64,000 nt of DNA from Halobacterium litoreum. Lineage in GTDB: Archaea; Halobacteriota; Halobacteria; Halobacteriales; Halobacteriaceae. The notes under the pieces were generated by a model, which was given only the letters and a program-made list of their open reading frames with translations, did not search any database and had not been told where the DNA came from. The stretch spans positions 1,860,001-1,924,000 of the forward strand of contig NZ_CP089466.1 in NCBI RefSeq assembly GCF_021233415.1. Reading direction: 5' to 3'. This document shows, piece after piece, positions 34,059 to 41,437 of this stretch (position 1 is its first letter; every line of letters begins with the position of its first letter). Both the position numbers and the translations under genes were made by a program.

Positions 34059-34700
34059 CTACGGCGCCGGGCCGAAACTCTCGACTTTCGCCGCCTCGGT
34101 GTCGAAGCCGGTGGCGGTCAGCGCGTCCAGCGCGTCCTCGCAGAACCCCGCGAACCCGTAGACGAACGGGACGCCGTCGGTGCGACCGGCGACCGACGCG
34201 ACGGCGTCGGCGAGGTCGGCCGCGACGACGACCACGGTCACGCCCGTGTCCGCGAGCGCCGCGAGGCGGTCCTCGTGGACGGGTTCGTCGTCCTGGTAGA
34301 CGAGCGTGACGTCGGCGCCCGCGTCGTGGGCGCGCTCCGCGATAGCGATGGCGGGCCCGACGCCGGGGCCGCCCGCGAGCAACACGACGCTGTCCTCGCC
34401 CTCGTAGTAGTCGTCGCCGAACGGCCCCTCGATGCGGACCTCGTCGCCGGGTTCTCGGTCCGCGAGCCACGGCCCGAGTGTCCCCTCGGGGTCGACGCCG
34501 ACCGTCACCTCGAACGTCTCCGCGACGTCCGGCGACGACAGCGTGTAGTAGCGTCCCTCCTCCTCGCCCTCGAACTCGGCGAGCACTCGCACGAACTGTC
34601 CCGGTTCGGCGACGAATCCCGCGGGCGTCTCGAAGGTCACCGCGACGGTGTCCGGGCCGACGTCCCGAACCGACCGCACGGCGACGGCTGTCTCGTCCAT
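34059..34700 (-). CDS. FAD/NAD-binding oxidoreductase, ferredoxin-NADP reductase type
   Basis: 213 aa from the ATG at 34700. The FAD domain carries RYYTLSSPD (RxYS/T flavin motif) and VGVDPEGTLGPWL; the NAD domain follows with VLLAGGPGVGPAIAIAE and ends with YGFAGFCEDALDAL, the usual CG/CA substitute near the C-terminus. The protein has no iron-sulfur domain, so it must pass electrons to a separate carrier. The partner is unknown. It diverges from korA. Confidence 0.83.
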   Translation of the reverse strand: MDETAVAVRSVRDVGPDTVAVTFETPAGFVAEPGQFVRVLAEFEGEEEGRYYTLSSPDVAETFEVTVGVDPEGTLGPWLADREPGDEVRIEGPFGDDYYEGEDSVVLLAGGPGVGPAIAIAERAHDAGADVTLVYQDDEPVHEDRLAALADTGVTVVVVAADLADAVASVAGRTDGVPFVYGFAGFCEDALDALTATGFDTEAAKVESFGPAP

Positions 34701-34929
34701 ACCGCGGCGTGGCCCCGCACGCACCTAATCGGTTCGCTTCCCGGACGAGCGCCGAGCACAACTTCCGGGGTTCACGCCTCGGACCGGCGCACCAACCGCG
34801 CGTTTGCCGGTGCGTGGTACTGGTAGACGCACGTCCAGTTGTACCACCGAGTGCGTCCGTTCGGTCGGTTTTCGCGCGAGGTACGCCTTCAGAAGCCTTT
34901 TTGCTGGCGGCCCGGCTACCCCGAGTCAC

Positions 34930-36675
34930 ATGCACGACGACCTGAACTGGGCCATCGGCGGCGAAGCCGGCGATGGAATCGCTTCGACCGGCAAAATCTT
35001 CGCGCAGGCGCTCTCGCGCGCCGGCCGGCACGTGTTCACCTCGAAGGACTTCGCGTCCCGCATCCGAGGTGGCTACACGGCCTACAAGGTCCGAACGTCC
35101 GTCGACCAGGTGGCGAGCGTGGTCGACCGCCTCGACATCCTCATCGCGCTCACCGAGCGCACTGTCGACGAGAACATCGACGAACTCCACGAGGACTCCG
35201 TCATCATCTACGACGGCGACCGCACGGAGTTCTCGGACTTCGAAGCGCCCGACGACACCACGGGGCTCGACGTCCCGCTGAAGGCACTCGCCGAGGACGC
35301 CGGCGGCGCCATCATGCGGAACATCGTCGCGCTCGGCGCCGTCTGCGAGGTCGCCGACTTCCCCATCGAGAACCTCGACGAGTCCCTCGAGAAGCGCTTC
35401 GGCGACAAGGGCGAGAAGATCGTCGAGAACAACAAGGAAGCCGCGCGCCTCGGCGCCGAGTACGTCGCCGACGAGTTCGACGACGTGGAGTTCTCCTACG
35501 AACTGGAGACCACGGACGAGGACTACGTCCTGCTGAACGGCGACGAAGCCATCGGCATGGGCGCCATCGCCGCCGGCTGCCGATTCTACGCCGGTTACCC
35601 CATCACGCCCGCGACGGACGTGATGGAGTACCTCACCGGTCGCATCGACCAGTTCGGCGGGCACGTCGTTCAGGCCGAGGACGAACTCTCCGCCATCAAC
35701 CTCGCGCTCGGCGCCGCCCGCGCCGGCGCTCGCGCGATGACCGCGACGTCCGGTCCGGGCATCGACCTGATGGCCGAGACGTTCGGCCTCGTCGCCACCA
35801 GCGAGACGCCGCTGGTCATCACGAACGTGATGCGCTCGGGTCCCTCCACGGGGATGCCGACGAAACAGGAGCAGGGCGACCTGAACATGATGCTGTACGG
35901 CGGTCACGGCGAGATTCCGCGATTCGTGCTCGCACCGACCTCCGTCTCCGAGTGTTTCCACAAGACCGTCGAGGCGTTCAACCTCGCCGAGAAGTACCAG
36001 ATTCCGGTCTACCTCACCGCCGACCTCTCGATGGCGGTCACCGAGCGCACGTACGAACCGGACGAGTTCGACATGGACGAGGTCGAAATCGACCGCGGGA
36101 AGGTCGTCGACGAGGACGAGATTTCCGCCTGGCAGAACGAAAAAGACCAGTTCAAGCCCCACGCCGTCACCGCCGACGGCGTCAGTCCGCGCGCGCTGCC
36201 GGGCACCGAGGGCGGCGTCCACATGAGTACGGGTCTGGAACACGACGAACTCGGGCGCCGCACCGAGGACACGGACGTGCGCGTCGAACAGGTCGACAAG
36301 CGCTACCGCAAGGTCGACACCGCTCGCGAACAGGAGGACTTCGACTACCGCGAGTTCGGTGACGCCGACGCCGACAACCTCGTCATCTCGTGGGGGTCCA
36401 ACGAGGGGACACTCGTCGAAGCCCTCGACTACCTCGACGAGGACGACATCGACGTGCGCGTCATCTCCGTGCCGTACATCTTCCCGCGTCCCGACCTCAC
36501 CGAGGACGTGCAGGCCGCCGACGAGGTGCTCGTCGTCGAAGCCAACGCCACGGGACAGTTCGCCGACGTCGTCGAACACGACGTGCTCGAACGCGTCGAG
36601 CGCGTGAACAAGTACGACGGCGTCGACTTCAAGGCGGACGAACTCGCCGCCGACATCAAGGAGGCCCTAGCATGA
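34930..36675 (+). CDS. korA: 2-oxoacid:ferredoxin oxidoreductase, alpha subunit (gamma-alpha fusion)
   Basis: 581 aa. Residues 1-170 are the gamma domain (WAIGGEAGDGIASTGKIFAQALSRAG), residues 200-581 the alpha/pyrimidine-binding and transketolase C-like domains, with GCRFYAGYPITPATDVMEYL (contains the YPITP motif) and TATSGPGIDLMAE. With KorB it oxidises 2-oxoacids (2-oxoglutarate or pyruvate) to acyl-CoA with ferredoxin. The acidic insert FSYELETTDEDY joins the two parts. Its TGA overlaps the korB ATG. Which 2-oxoacid is used cannot be told apart here. Confidence 0.9.
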   Translation: MHDDLNWAIGGEAGDGIASTGKIFAQALSRAGRHVFTSKDFASRIRGGYTAYKVRTSVDQVASVVDRLDILIALTERTVDENIDELHEDSVIIYDGDRTEFSDFEAPDDTTGLDVPLKALAEDAGGAIMRNIVALGAVCEVADFPIENLDESLEKRFGDKGEKIVENNKEAARLGAEYVADEFDDVEFSYELETTDEDYVLLNGDEAIGMGAIAAGCRFYAGYPITPATDVMEYLTGRIDQFGGHVVQAEDELSAINLALGAARAGARAMTATSGPGIDLMAETFGLVATSETPLVITNVMRSGPSTGMPTKQEQGDLNMMLYGGHGEIPRFVLAPTSVSECFHKTVEAFNLAEKYQIPVYLTADLSMAVTERTYEPDEFDMDEVEIDRGKVVDEDEISAWQNEKDQFKPHAVTADGVSPRALPGTEGGVHMSTGLEHDELGRRTEDTDVRVEQVDKRYRKVDTAREQEDFDYREFGDADADNLVISWGSNEGTLVEALDYLDEDDIDVRVISVPYIFPRPDLTEDVQAADEVLVVEANATGQFADVVEHDVLERVERVNKYDGVDFKADELAADIKEALA

Positions 36676-37541
36676 GCTCAGAGAACGTCCGATTCACCGA
36701 CTTCAAGTCCGACAAGCAGCCGACGTGGTGTCCGGGTTGCGGCGACTTCGGCACCATGAACGGCATGATGAAAGCGCTCGCGGAGACCGGTAACTCGCCG
36801 GACGACACGTTCGTCGTCGCGGGTATCGGTTGCTCCGGGAAGATTGGCACGTACATGCGGTCGTACGCGCTCCACGGCGTCCACGGCCGCGCGCTCCCGG
36901 TGGGCACCGGCGTCAAACTCGCGAACCCCGACCTCGAAGTGATGGTCGCGGGCGGCGACGGCGACGGCTACTCCATCGGCGCGGGCCACTTCATCCACGC
37001 CGTCCGCCGGAACGTCGACGTGACGTACGTCGTCATGGACAACCGCATCTACGGCCTCACCAAGGGGCAGGCCTCGCCGACCAGCCGACCGGACTTCGAG
37101 ACGTCCACCACGCCGGAAGGCCCGAAGCAGCCGCCCGTGAACCCGCTCGCGCTCGCGATGGCTGCCGGCGGCTCGTTCATCGCTCAGAGTTTCTCCTCGG
37201 ACGCGATGCGCCACACGGAAATCGTCAAGGAAGCCGTCGAACACGACGGCTTCAGCCTCGTGAACACGTTCAGCCCGTGCGTGACGTTCAACGACGTGGA
37301 CACGTACGACTACTTCCGCGACAGCCTCGTCGACCTCTCCGAGGAGGACGACTACGACCGCCACGACTACGACCAGGCGAAAGACGCCATCCTCAACGCC
37401 GACAAGGAGTACATGGGCGTGCTCTACCAGGACGAAAACTCCGTCCCGTACCACGAAGCCCACGGCGTCACCGAGAACATGGCCGAGATTCCGGACGGCG
37501 CACCCGACGGCGCCACCGACCTCGTCCGCGAGTTCTACTAG
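36672..37541 (+). CDS. korB: 2-oxoacid:ferredoxin oxidoreductase, beta subunit
   Basis: 289 aa. It binds thiamine diphosphate through GGDGDGYSIGAGHF and NRIYGLTKGQ. C20 and C23 (WCPGCGDFG), C54 (GIGCSGK) and C203 (FSPCVTF) can hold the single 4Fe-4S cluster found in archaeal enzymes without a delta subunit. Ends with helical acidic residues. It overlaps korA by ATGA; a strong inverted repeat follows 4 nt after the stop. Confidence 0.92.
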   Translation: MSSENVRFTDFKSDKQPTWCPGCGDFGTMNGMMKALAETGNSPDDTFVVAGIGCSGKIGTYMRSYALHGVHGRALPVGTGVKLANPDLEVMVAGGDGDGYSIGAGHFIHAVRRNVDVTYVVMDNRIYGLTKGQASPTSRPDFETSTTPEGPKQPPVNPLALAMAAGGSFIAQSFSSDAMRHTEIVKEAVEHDGFSLVNTFSPCVTFNDVDTYDYFRDSLVDLSEEDDYDRHDYDQAKDAILNADKEYMGVLYQDENSVPYHEAHGVTENMAEIPDGAPDGATDLVREFY

Positions 37542-37545
37542 GCAC

Positions 37546-37592
37546 TTTTTGCGCTGTGGGGTGCGCGCTGCGCGCGCGCCCCGCGGCAAAAA
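37546..37592 (+). terminator. inverted repeat after korB, like that after dnaJ
   Basis: TTTTTGC (37546-37552) pairs with GCAAAAA (37586-37592); inside, GGGGTGCGCGC (37558-37568) pairs with GCGCGCGCCCC (37572-37582) with one G-U wobble around TGC. Before and after come the words CAC and ACTTGCGGAAAAAGC, nearly as in the dnaJ element. Probably a terminator or mRNA 3' end for korAB. Confidence 0.7.
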
Positions 37593-37779
37593 CTTGCGGA
37601 AAAAGCGGCGTCGGACCTCCTACGTGGGTCCTCGCCGCCCGCGCCGGAGGCGCGGTGAACGGCGCGCTCTGCGCACCGATGCTTCGTACCGGTCAGCCGC
37701 TCCGCTCGCCGAGTGCAAAGGTAGAAGTCCCGCGGGTGGAAAGGACGTTTTACGATTGGTTCGCGAGGAGACAGAGAGT
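37593..37779. other. 187-nt gap before the DUF2178 gene
   Basis: No gene seen. It contains short G+C-rich inverted repeats (for example GCCCGCGCC near 37638 with GGAGGCGCGG) and, near its right end, GTTTTAC at 37748-37753, about 28-30 nt before the next ATG, the likely TATA box. Confidence 0.5.
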
Positions 37780-38193
37780 ATGACAGATACGAACGTGGAC
37801 GGCACGGACCGACTGGCGAAGATTCGGCGCTACCGGCGACTGATGTACGCCTCGATACTCGTCGGCGTCGCCGGCTTCATCGCCGGGGACGAACTCGGCT
37901 ATCCGCTGGCGGGACTCGCCGTCTACTGGGCGGGCATCCTCTCGTTTTTCGGCATCTGGAAGGGGACGTCGGTGACGCTGTTCGACGAGCGGGACGCGGC
38001 CCTCGAACGCCGGGCGAGTCACGCGACAATCGGCGTCGTCGGCGTCATCGGCGTGCTCTCGTTCACGTCGCTGGTCGTAATCGGCGAGATGGCAACCGTC
38101 GAGGTTCCCGAACTCGTCTGGAACCTCTACCTCGGGTACTTCGCCCTGTTCGTGCTGTGGGGCGCCGTCTACACCGTCCTCAAGTACCGATGA
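37780..38193 (+). CDS. DUF2178 membrane protein
   Basis: 137 aa with four hydrophobic helices in two pairs (38-78 and 100-135) and a cytoplasmic loop FDERDAALERRASHATIG between them, the most conserved-looking part. The family has no settled function but often sits beside a small XRE-type regulator, as here: the HTH ATG overlaps this stop by ATGA. Likely a membrane partner or target of that regulator. Confidence 0.78.
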   Translation: MTDTNVDGTDRLAKIRRYRRLMYASILVGVAGFIAGDELGYPLAGLAVYWAGILSFFGIWKGTSVTLFDERDAALERRASHATIGVVGVIGVLSFTSLVVIGEMATVEVPELVWNLYLGYFALFVLWGAVYTVLKYR

Positions 38194-38399
38194 AAAACAG
38201 CGTGCGCGAACGCCGCGACGACGCCGGGCTGAGTCAGGCCGACCTCGCGGCCGCGGTCGGCGTCACCCGTCAGACCATCAACGCCATCGAGCGCGACCGC
38301 TACGACCCGTCCATCGAGTTGGCGTTCAAACTCGCACGGCACTTCGACTGCCGCATCGAGGACCTCTTCGACCCGGATTTCGACGTCGAAGACGCCTGA
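38190..38399 (+). CDS. XRE-family helix-turn-helix regulator, single domain
   Basis: 69 aa: MKNSVRERRDDAGLSQADLAAAVGVTRQTINAIERDRYDPSIELAFKLARHFDCRIEDLFDPDFD. The five-helix Cro/CI HTH is complete, with the recognition helix at TRQTINAIERD. It has no ligand domain; such single-domain proteins bind palindromes as dimers. It is coupled to the DUF2178 gene, and the double palindrome at 38450-38482 is 51 nt past its stop, ahead of the ABC genes. It may control both the module and itself. Confidence 0.85.
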   Translation: MKNSVRERRDDAGLSQADLAAAVGVTRQTINAIERDRYDPSIELAFKLARHFDCRIEDLFDPDFDVEDA

Positions 38400-38449
38400 A
38401 GCACCGATTTCCCCCGGATTTCGACTCACCGACAGATTTAGGTGAGAGT

Positions 38450-38482
38450 GTAAAGCACGCTTTACTGTAAAGCGTACTTTAC
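38450..38482 (+). promoter_or_regulatory. double palindromic operator before the ABC operon
   Basis: Two 16-bp palindromes, one T apart: GTAAAGCACGCTTTAC (38450-38465) and GTAAAGCGTACTTTAC (38467-38482). The four half-sites GTAAAG/CTTTAC alternate, so the centre CTTTAC-T-GTAAAG is also a palindrome. It lies 25 nt before an ATG and overlaps the place where a TATA box would stand. Probable repressor binding site; the regulator is not proven but the XRE protein just upstream is the first candidate. Confidence 0.7.
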
Positions 38483-38506
38483 CACCAGTGCGCTCGACAC
38501 TCGACC

Positions 38507-38590
38507 ATGACCCGAGCCTCTCCCGACCACGCGAGCGATTCCGCGAACCGCCGGCGACTCACGGAGGAGACCGATGACGACCGAGTGTAA
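38507..38590 (+). CDS. 27-codon leader ORF before the ABC operon
   Basis: Starts with ATG 24 nt after the operator and encodes MTRASPDHASDSANRRRLTE plus seven polar residues, ending by overlapping the next gene's start in another frame (by 17 nt). It may be a leader peptide whose translation affects the next gene. It is short, polar and of no known family; it may equally be a chance frame in the transcript leader. Confidence 0.25.
   Translation: MTRASPDHASDSANRRRLTEETDDDRV
38563..38568 (+). promoter_or_regulatory. ribosome binding site of the 83-aa membrane protein
   Basis: GGAGGA with 5 nt to the ATG at 38574. A true Shine-Dalgarno site is unusual here for first genes of transcripts, and favours this start inside the leader ORF. 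Confidence 0.5.
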
Positions 38591-38825
38591 CGCCGACGCG
38601 CGAACGACGAACCCGATAGACGCCCGAATCGGTTCCCTGATGTCGGACGTATCGTCGTGGAGCGCGCTGTTCGTCGGCGCGCTCGCCGTCGCGCTCTCCC
38701 ACGAAGTCGCCGAAGCGCTCCCGCTCTCGGAGTTCCACCGGGCTCTCGCACTGTTCCCGGTGACGCTCGCGCTCCTGTACGGACTGCTGTGGCTGGCCGT
38801 CGCTCTCGAGGGGAGGTCGCGATGA
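38574..38825 (+). CDS. small membrane protein of the ABC operon
   Basis: 83 aa: a polar head, then two hydrophobic helices (SALFVGALAVALSHEVAEALP, and ALALFPVTLALLYGLLWLAVAL). A second possible ATG at residue 23 (MSDVSSWSALF) would give 61 aa. No family known. Its stop overlaps the ATPase ATG (ATGA), so it is translated with the ABC genes and may be a third subunit of the transporter. Confidence 0.55.
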   Translation: MTTECNADARTTNPIDARIGSLMSDVSSWSALFVGALAVALSHEVAEALPLSEFHRALALFPVTLALLYGLLWLAVALEGRSR

Positions 38826-39577
38826 CCGGACCCGCCATTCGCAGTGACGGCCTCACGAAACGCTACGGCGACGAGGTGGCGGTCGACGACCTCTCGCTAT
38901 CGATTCCACGCGGCTCCGTCTACGGGTTCCTCGGGCCCAACGGCGCCGGGAAGACGACGACGATGCGGCTGCTGTGCTCGCTCACCGAACCGACCGCCGG
39001 CACCGCCGAAGTGGCGGGCGTCCCGACGACCGACCGCCGGCGACTCGTCGACCGCATCGGCTACCTGCCCGCCGACCCGCCGGTCTTCGACGAACTCACC
39101 GGCTGGGAGCAGTTGCGCCACGTCGCCCGCCTGCAGGGGCTGTCCGACGGCGACGCCGACGCTCGCATCGAGGAACTCCTCGACCGGTTCGACCTGCTCG
39201 GCGACGCCGACCGCCGCATCTCGTCGTACTCCACCGGGATGACGAAGAAAGTCGGCGTCGTCGGCGCGATGCTCCACGACCCCGAGGTCGTCCTGCTGGA
39301 CGAACCGACGTCGGGACTGGACCCGCGGGCCGCCCGCACCGTCCGCGACACCGTCGCCGACCTCGCGGCTGGCGACACGACGGTCTTCCTCTCCACGCAC
39401 ATCCTCCCTGTCGTCGACGAACTCGCGGACACCGTCGGCGTCATCGACGACGGCCGCCTCGTCGCCGAGGGCGCGCCCGACGAACTGAAAGCGACCGCTC
39501 GCTCGGGCGGGAGCGACCTCGAAGCCGCCTTCATGGAGGTGACCGCGGATGACGACGCGCCGCTCCCGGACGCGTGA
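38822..39577 (+). CDS. ABC transporter ATP-binding protein (ABC-2 type)
   Basis: 251 aa. Walker A GPNGAGKTT (38-46), Q-loop region around YLPADPPVFDELTG, signature YSTGMTKKVGV in place of LSGGQ, Walker B VVLLDEPTSGLD, and switch His in LSTHILP. The altered signature (STGM) is known in exporter-type ATPases of the CcmA/NatA group. It powers the permease encoded next, whose start lies 29 nt inside this gene. The substrate is unknown. Confidence 0.9.
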   Translation: MTGPAIRSDGLTKRYGDEVAVDDLSLSIPRGSVYGFLGPNGAGKTTTMRLLCSLTEPTAGTAEVAGVPTTDRRRLVDRIGYLPADPPVFDELTGWEQLRHVARLQGLSDGDADARIEELLDRFDLLGDADRRISSYSTGMTKKVGVVGAMLHDPEVVLLDEPTSGLDPRAARTVRDTVADLAAGDTTVFLSTHILPVVDELADTVGVIDDGRLVAEGAPDELKATARSGGSDLEAAFMEVTADDDAPLPDA

Positions 39578-41231
39578 GGCGCTCCCCGACCCGCGCGTGG
39601 CCGTCGAACTCGCTCGCGTCGACGTGAAACGCGGCGTGCGGTGGGCGCTCGGGCAGGACTTCTGGCTCCTGTACGGCGCGCTGTCCGCGCTTGGCTTCGC
39701 TGTCATCGCGCTGTTCGCGTTCGACATCGGCCACGACGCCGGCGCCGCGCTCGCAAGCGGCGGGTCGGCGTGGTTCCTCGACGGCGGCGCCGCGACCGCG
39801 TGGAGCGTCGTCTGGCTGTTCTCCACGGCGATGCTGGCCTTCGACGCGTTCTCGACCAACGGCGACCTCGACAACGACGGCCACTACCTCACGCTGCGGC
39901 CGGCGTCGGACCTCGCCGGCGGGAAACTCGTCAGCGCCGCCGCGAAGTTCGGGCCGATGGTGGCCGTCCCCGTCGTCCCGTGTTACGCGGGCCTCGCACT
40001 CGCCGCCGGCACGGTCGCGCCGTTCGCCGGCGCCGCGACCGCGCTCGTCGTGACTATCCTCTCGGCGACCGCCGTCGGCTATCCGGTCGGACTGGCCGCC
40101 AAGACGCTGGTCCGCCGATCTTCCCTGCTCACGCGACTGAAACCGCTCCTCGGTGGCGCGCTCGTCGTCGCGTACTTCGGCGTGATGGCGACGGGCGAGT
40201 TCACCGACGTGGTGGCCGCGCTCCGGCCCGCGCTGCGAGCGCCGCCGCTCGGCTGGCTCGGCGCGCTCTCGCTGTCGACGACGGCGGGCGCCGGCGCCAG
40301 CCTGTCCGGTGCTGTGGGCGCGGTGGCCGTCGGCGTCGGCGCCACAGCGGTCGGGGCGGGGCTCACGGTTCCCGCGGCCCGGTTCGCGTGGACGACGGAC
40401 CGCGCGCAGCCGACCGACGACGCCGACGACCCGGTTCGGCCACCGGACCACGCCGTCGACCGCGTGCTCGGCGCGCTCGCGCGCAGTCAGGCGACACGCG
40501 GCGTCGCCAGCACCGCGCTTCTCCGACTGTATCGGGCGCCCCTCCAGCTCGTATTCGTCGCGTTCCCGCTGATTGCGGTGTTCCCGCTGGCAGAGTTCGT
40601 GCTCGAATCCGGCACCGTCCCGTGGTACGTGCCGTGGGTGGTCGTCTGGTACGGCGCGTGGGCGGCCGGCGCGACCCTGCCGCTGAATCCGCTCGGCGAC
40701 CAGGGCGCCGGCCTCCCGACGCTGCTGGCGTCGCGGGCGACCGGCAGGCAAGTCGTCCACGGGTACGTACTCGCCGCGACGCTGGTCGCTGCGCCGGTCA
40801 CGACGGTCGCCGCCGCGGCGCTCGGCGCCGCCGCAGGCTACACCGCCCTCGAACTCGCGGGCGTCGTCGCCGGCGCGCTCGGCGCCACGGTCGTCGCCTG
40901 CGTGCTCGCGGCGGGCGTCGGGAGCCTCTTCCCTCGGTTCGAGGCGGTCGGCTTCTCCGGCTCCCGCGAGGCCGTCCCGCCGAGCAAGGTCGCGTACGGC
41001 GCGTTCTCCGCGTCACTGACGCTGACCGTCGCGTCGTTCGCCGTCGTCGCGAACGGCCTCGCGCGAGACCTCGCCGCCGTGCTCGTGTCGCGCGCGCTCC
41101 CCTTCGGGTGGTCCGTCGCGCCGGCCATCGTCCGTCCGGTCGCGTGGGGCGTGCTCCTCGTCGTCGCCGCGGCGACGCCGGCGGCGTACCGCCTCGCCCA
41201 GCGACGACTCGGCGGCTACCGGCTCGCGTGA
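39549..41231 (+). CDS. ABC-2-type permease, large
   Basis: 560 aa. About 12 hydrophobic helices are visible in two sets (40-230 and 320-555), separated by a polar stretch near 285-315 (TTDRAQPTDDADDPVRPPDHAVDR), so a single chain may supply both halves of the pore. No clear substrate motif. The ATG has GGAGGTGA 6 nt upstream, inside the ATPase gene, and overlaps it by 29 nt. A G+C hairpin with T-run follows. Confidence 0.75.
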   Translation: MTTRRSRTREALPDPRVAVELARVDVKRGVRWALGQDFWLLYGALSALGFAVIALFAFDIGHDAGAALASGGSAWFLDGGAATAWSVVWLFSTAMLAFDAFSTNGDLDNDGHYLTLRPASDLAGGKLVSAAAKFGPMVAVPVVPCYAGLALAAGTVAPFAGAATALVVTILSATAVGYPVGLAAKTLVRRSSLLTRLKPLLGGALVVAYFGVMATGEFTDVVAALRPALRAPPLGWLGALSLSTTAGAGASLSGAVGAVAVGVGATAVGAGLTVPAARFAWTTDRAQPTDDADDPVRPPDHAVDRVLGALARSQATRGVASTALLRLYRAPLQLVFVAFPLIAVFPLAEFVLESGTVPWYVPWVVVWYGAWAAGATLPLNPLGDQGAGLPTLLASRATGRQVVHGYVLAATLVAAPVTTVAAAALGAAAGYTALELAGVVAGALGATVVACVLAAGVGSLFPRFEAVGFSGSREAVPPSKVAYGAFSASLTLTVASFAVVANGLARDLAAVLVSRALPFGWSVAPAIVRPVAWGVLLVVAAATPAAYRLAQRRLGGYRLA

Positions 41232-41280
41232 CGGATTCCGCCCTCTCGCGGGCGTCACGAACGTTCCCGCGTGTTTTTTA
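41227..41280 (+). terminator. hairpin plus T-run after the ABC permease; TATA of next gene
   Basis: CGTGACG (41227-41233) pairs with CGTCACG (41253-41259); a run of seven T residues ending in A follows near 41274-41280. This can end the ABC transcript. The T-run is also about 29-35 nt before the ATG at 41309, so it may double as TATA box for the reductase transcript. Confidence 0.5.
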
Positions 41281-41308
41281 TCTCCGACCCGACTTGCATG
41301 GAGTAACC

Positions 41309-41437
41309 ATGGCTACGGCCGACCTCGTTCCCGCCGCCCGCAGTCGACGCGGCGCTCGTCCGTCGGCCACCGCGACCGACCACGCGGCCCGGACGCCGCG
41401 CGCGAGCCACATCCACGAGCCAATCTGCTATGTCTGA
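41309..41437 (+). CDS. 42-codon leader ORF overlapping the geranylgeranyl reductase
   Basis: ATG at 41309, 42 codons: MATADLVPAARSRRGARPSA and a further Arg/His-containing part ending HIHEPICYV. It overlaps the reductase start at 41430 by 8 nt in another frame. If the transcript starts near 41305, this ORF would be translated first and could couple or control the reductase. It is basic in a proteome that is acidic, which argues either for a regulatory leader or for a non-coding stretch. Confidence 0.3.
   Translation: MATADLVPAARSRRGARPSATATDHAARTPRASHIHEPICYV

Noticed and set aside
34036-36579. 847-codon minus-strand frame opposite korA
   Set aside because: Shadow of korA; its end runs into the flavin reductase region in a non-coding frame.
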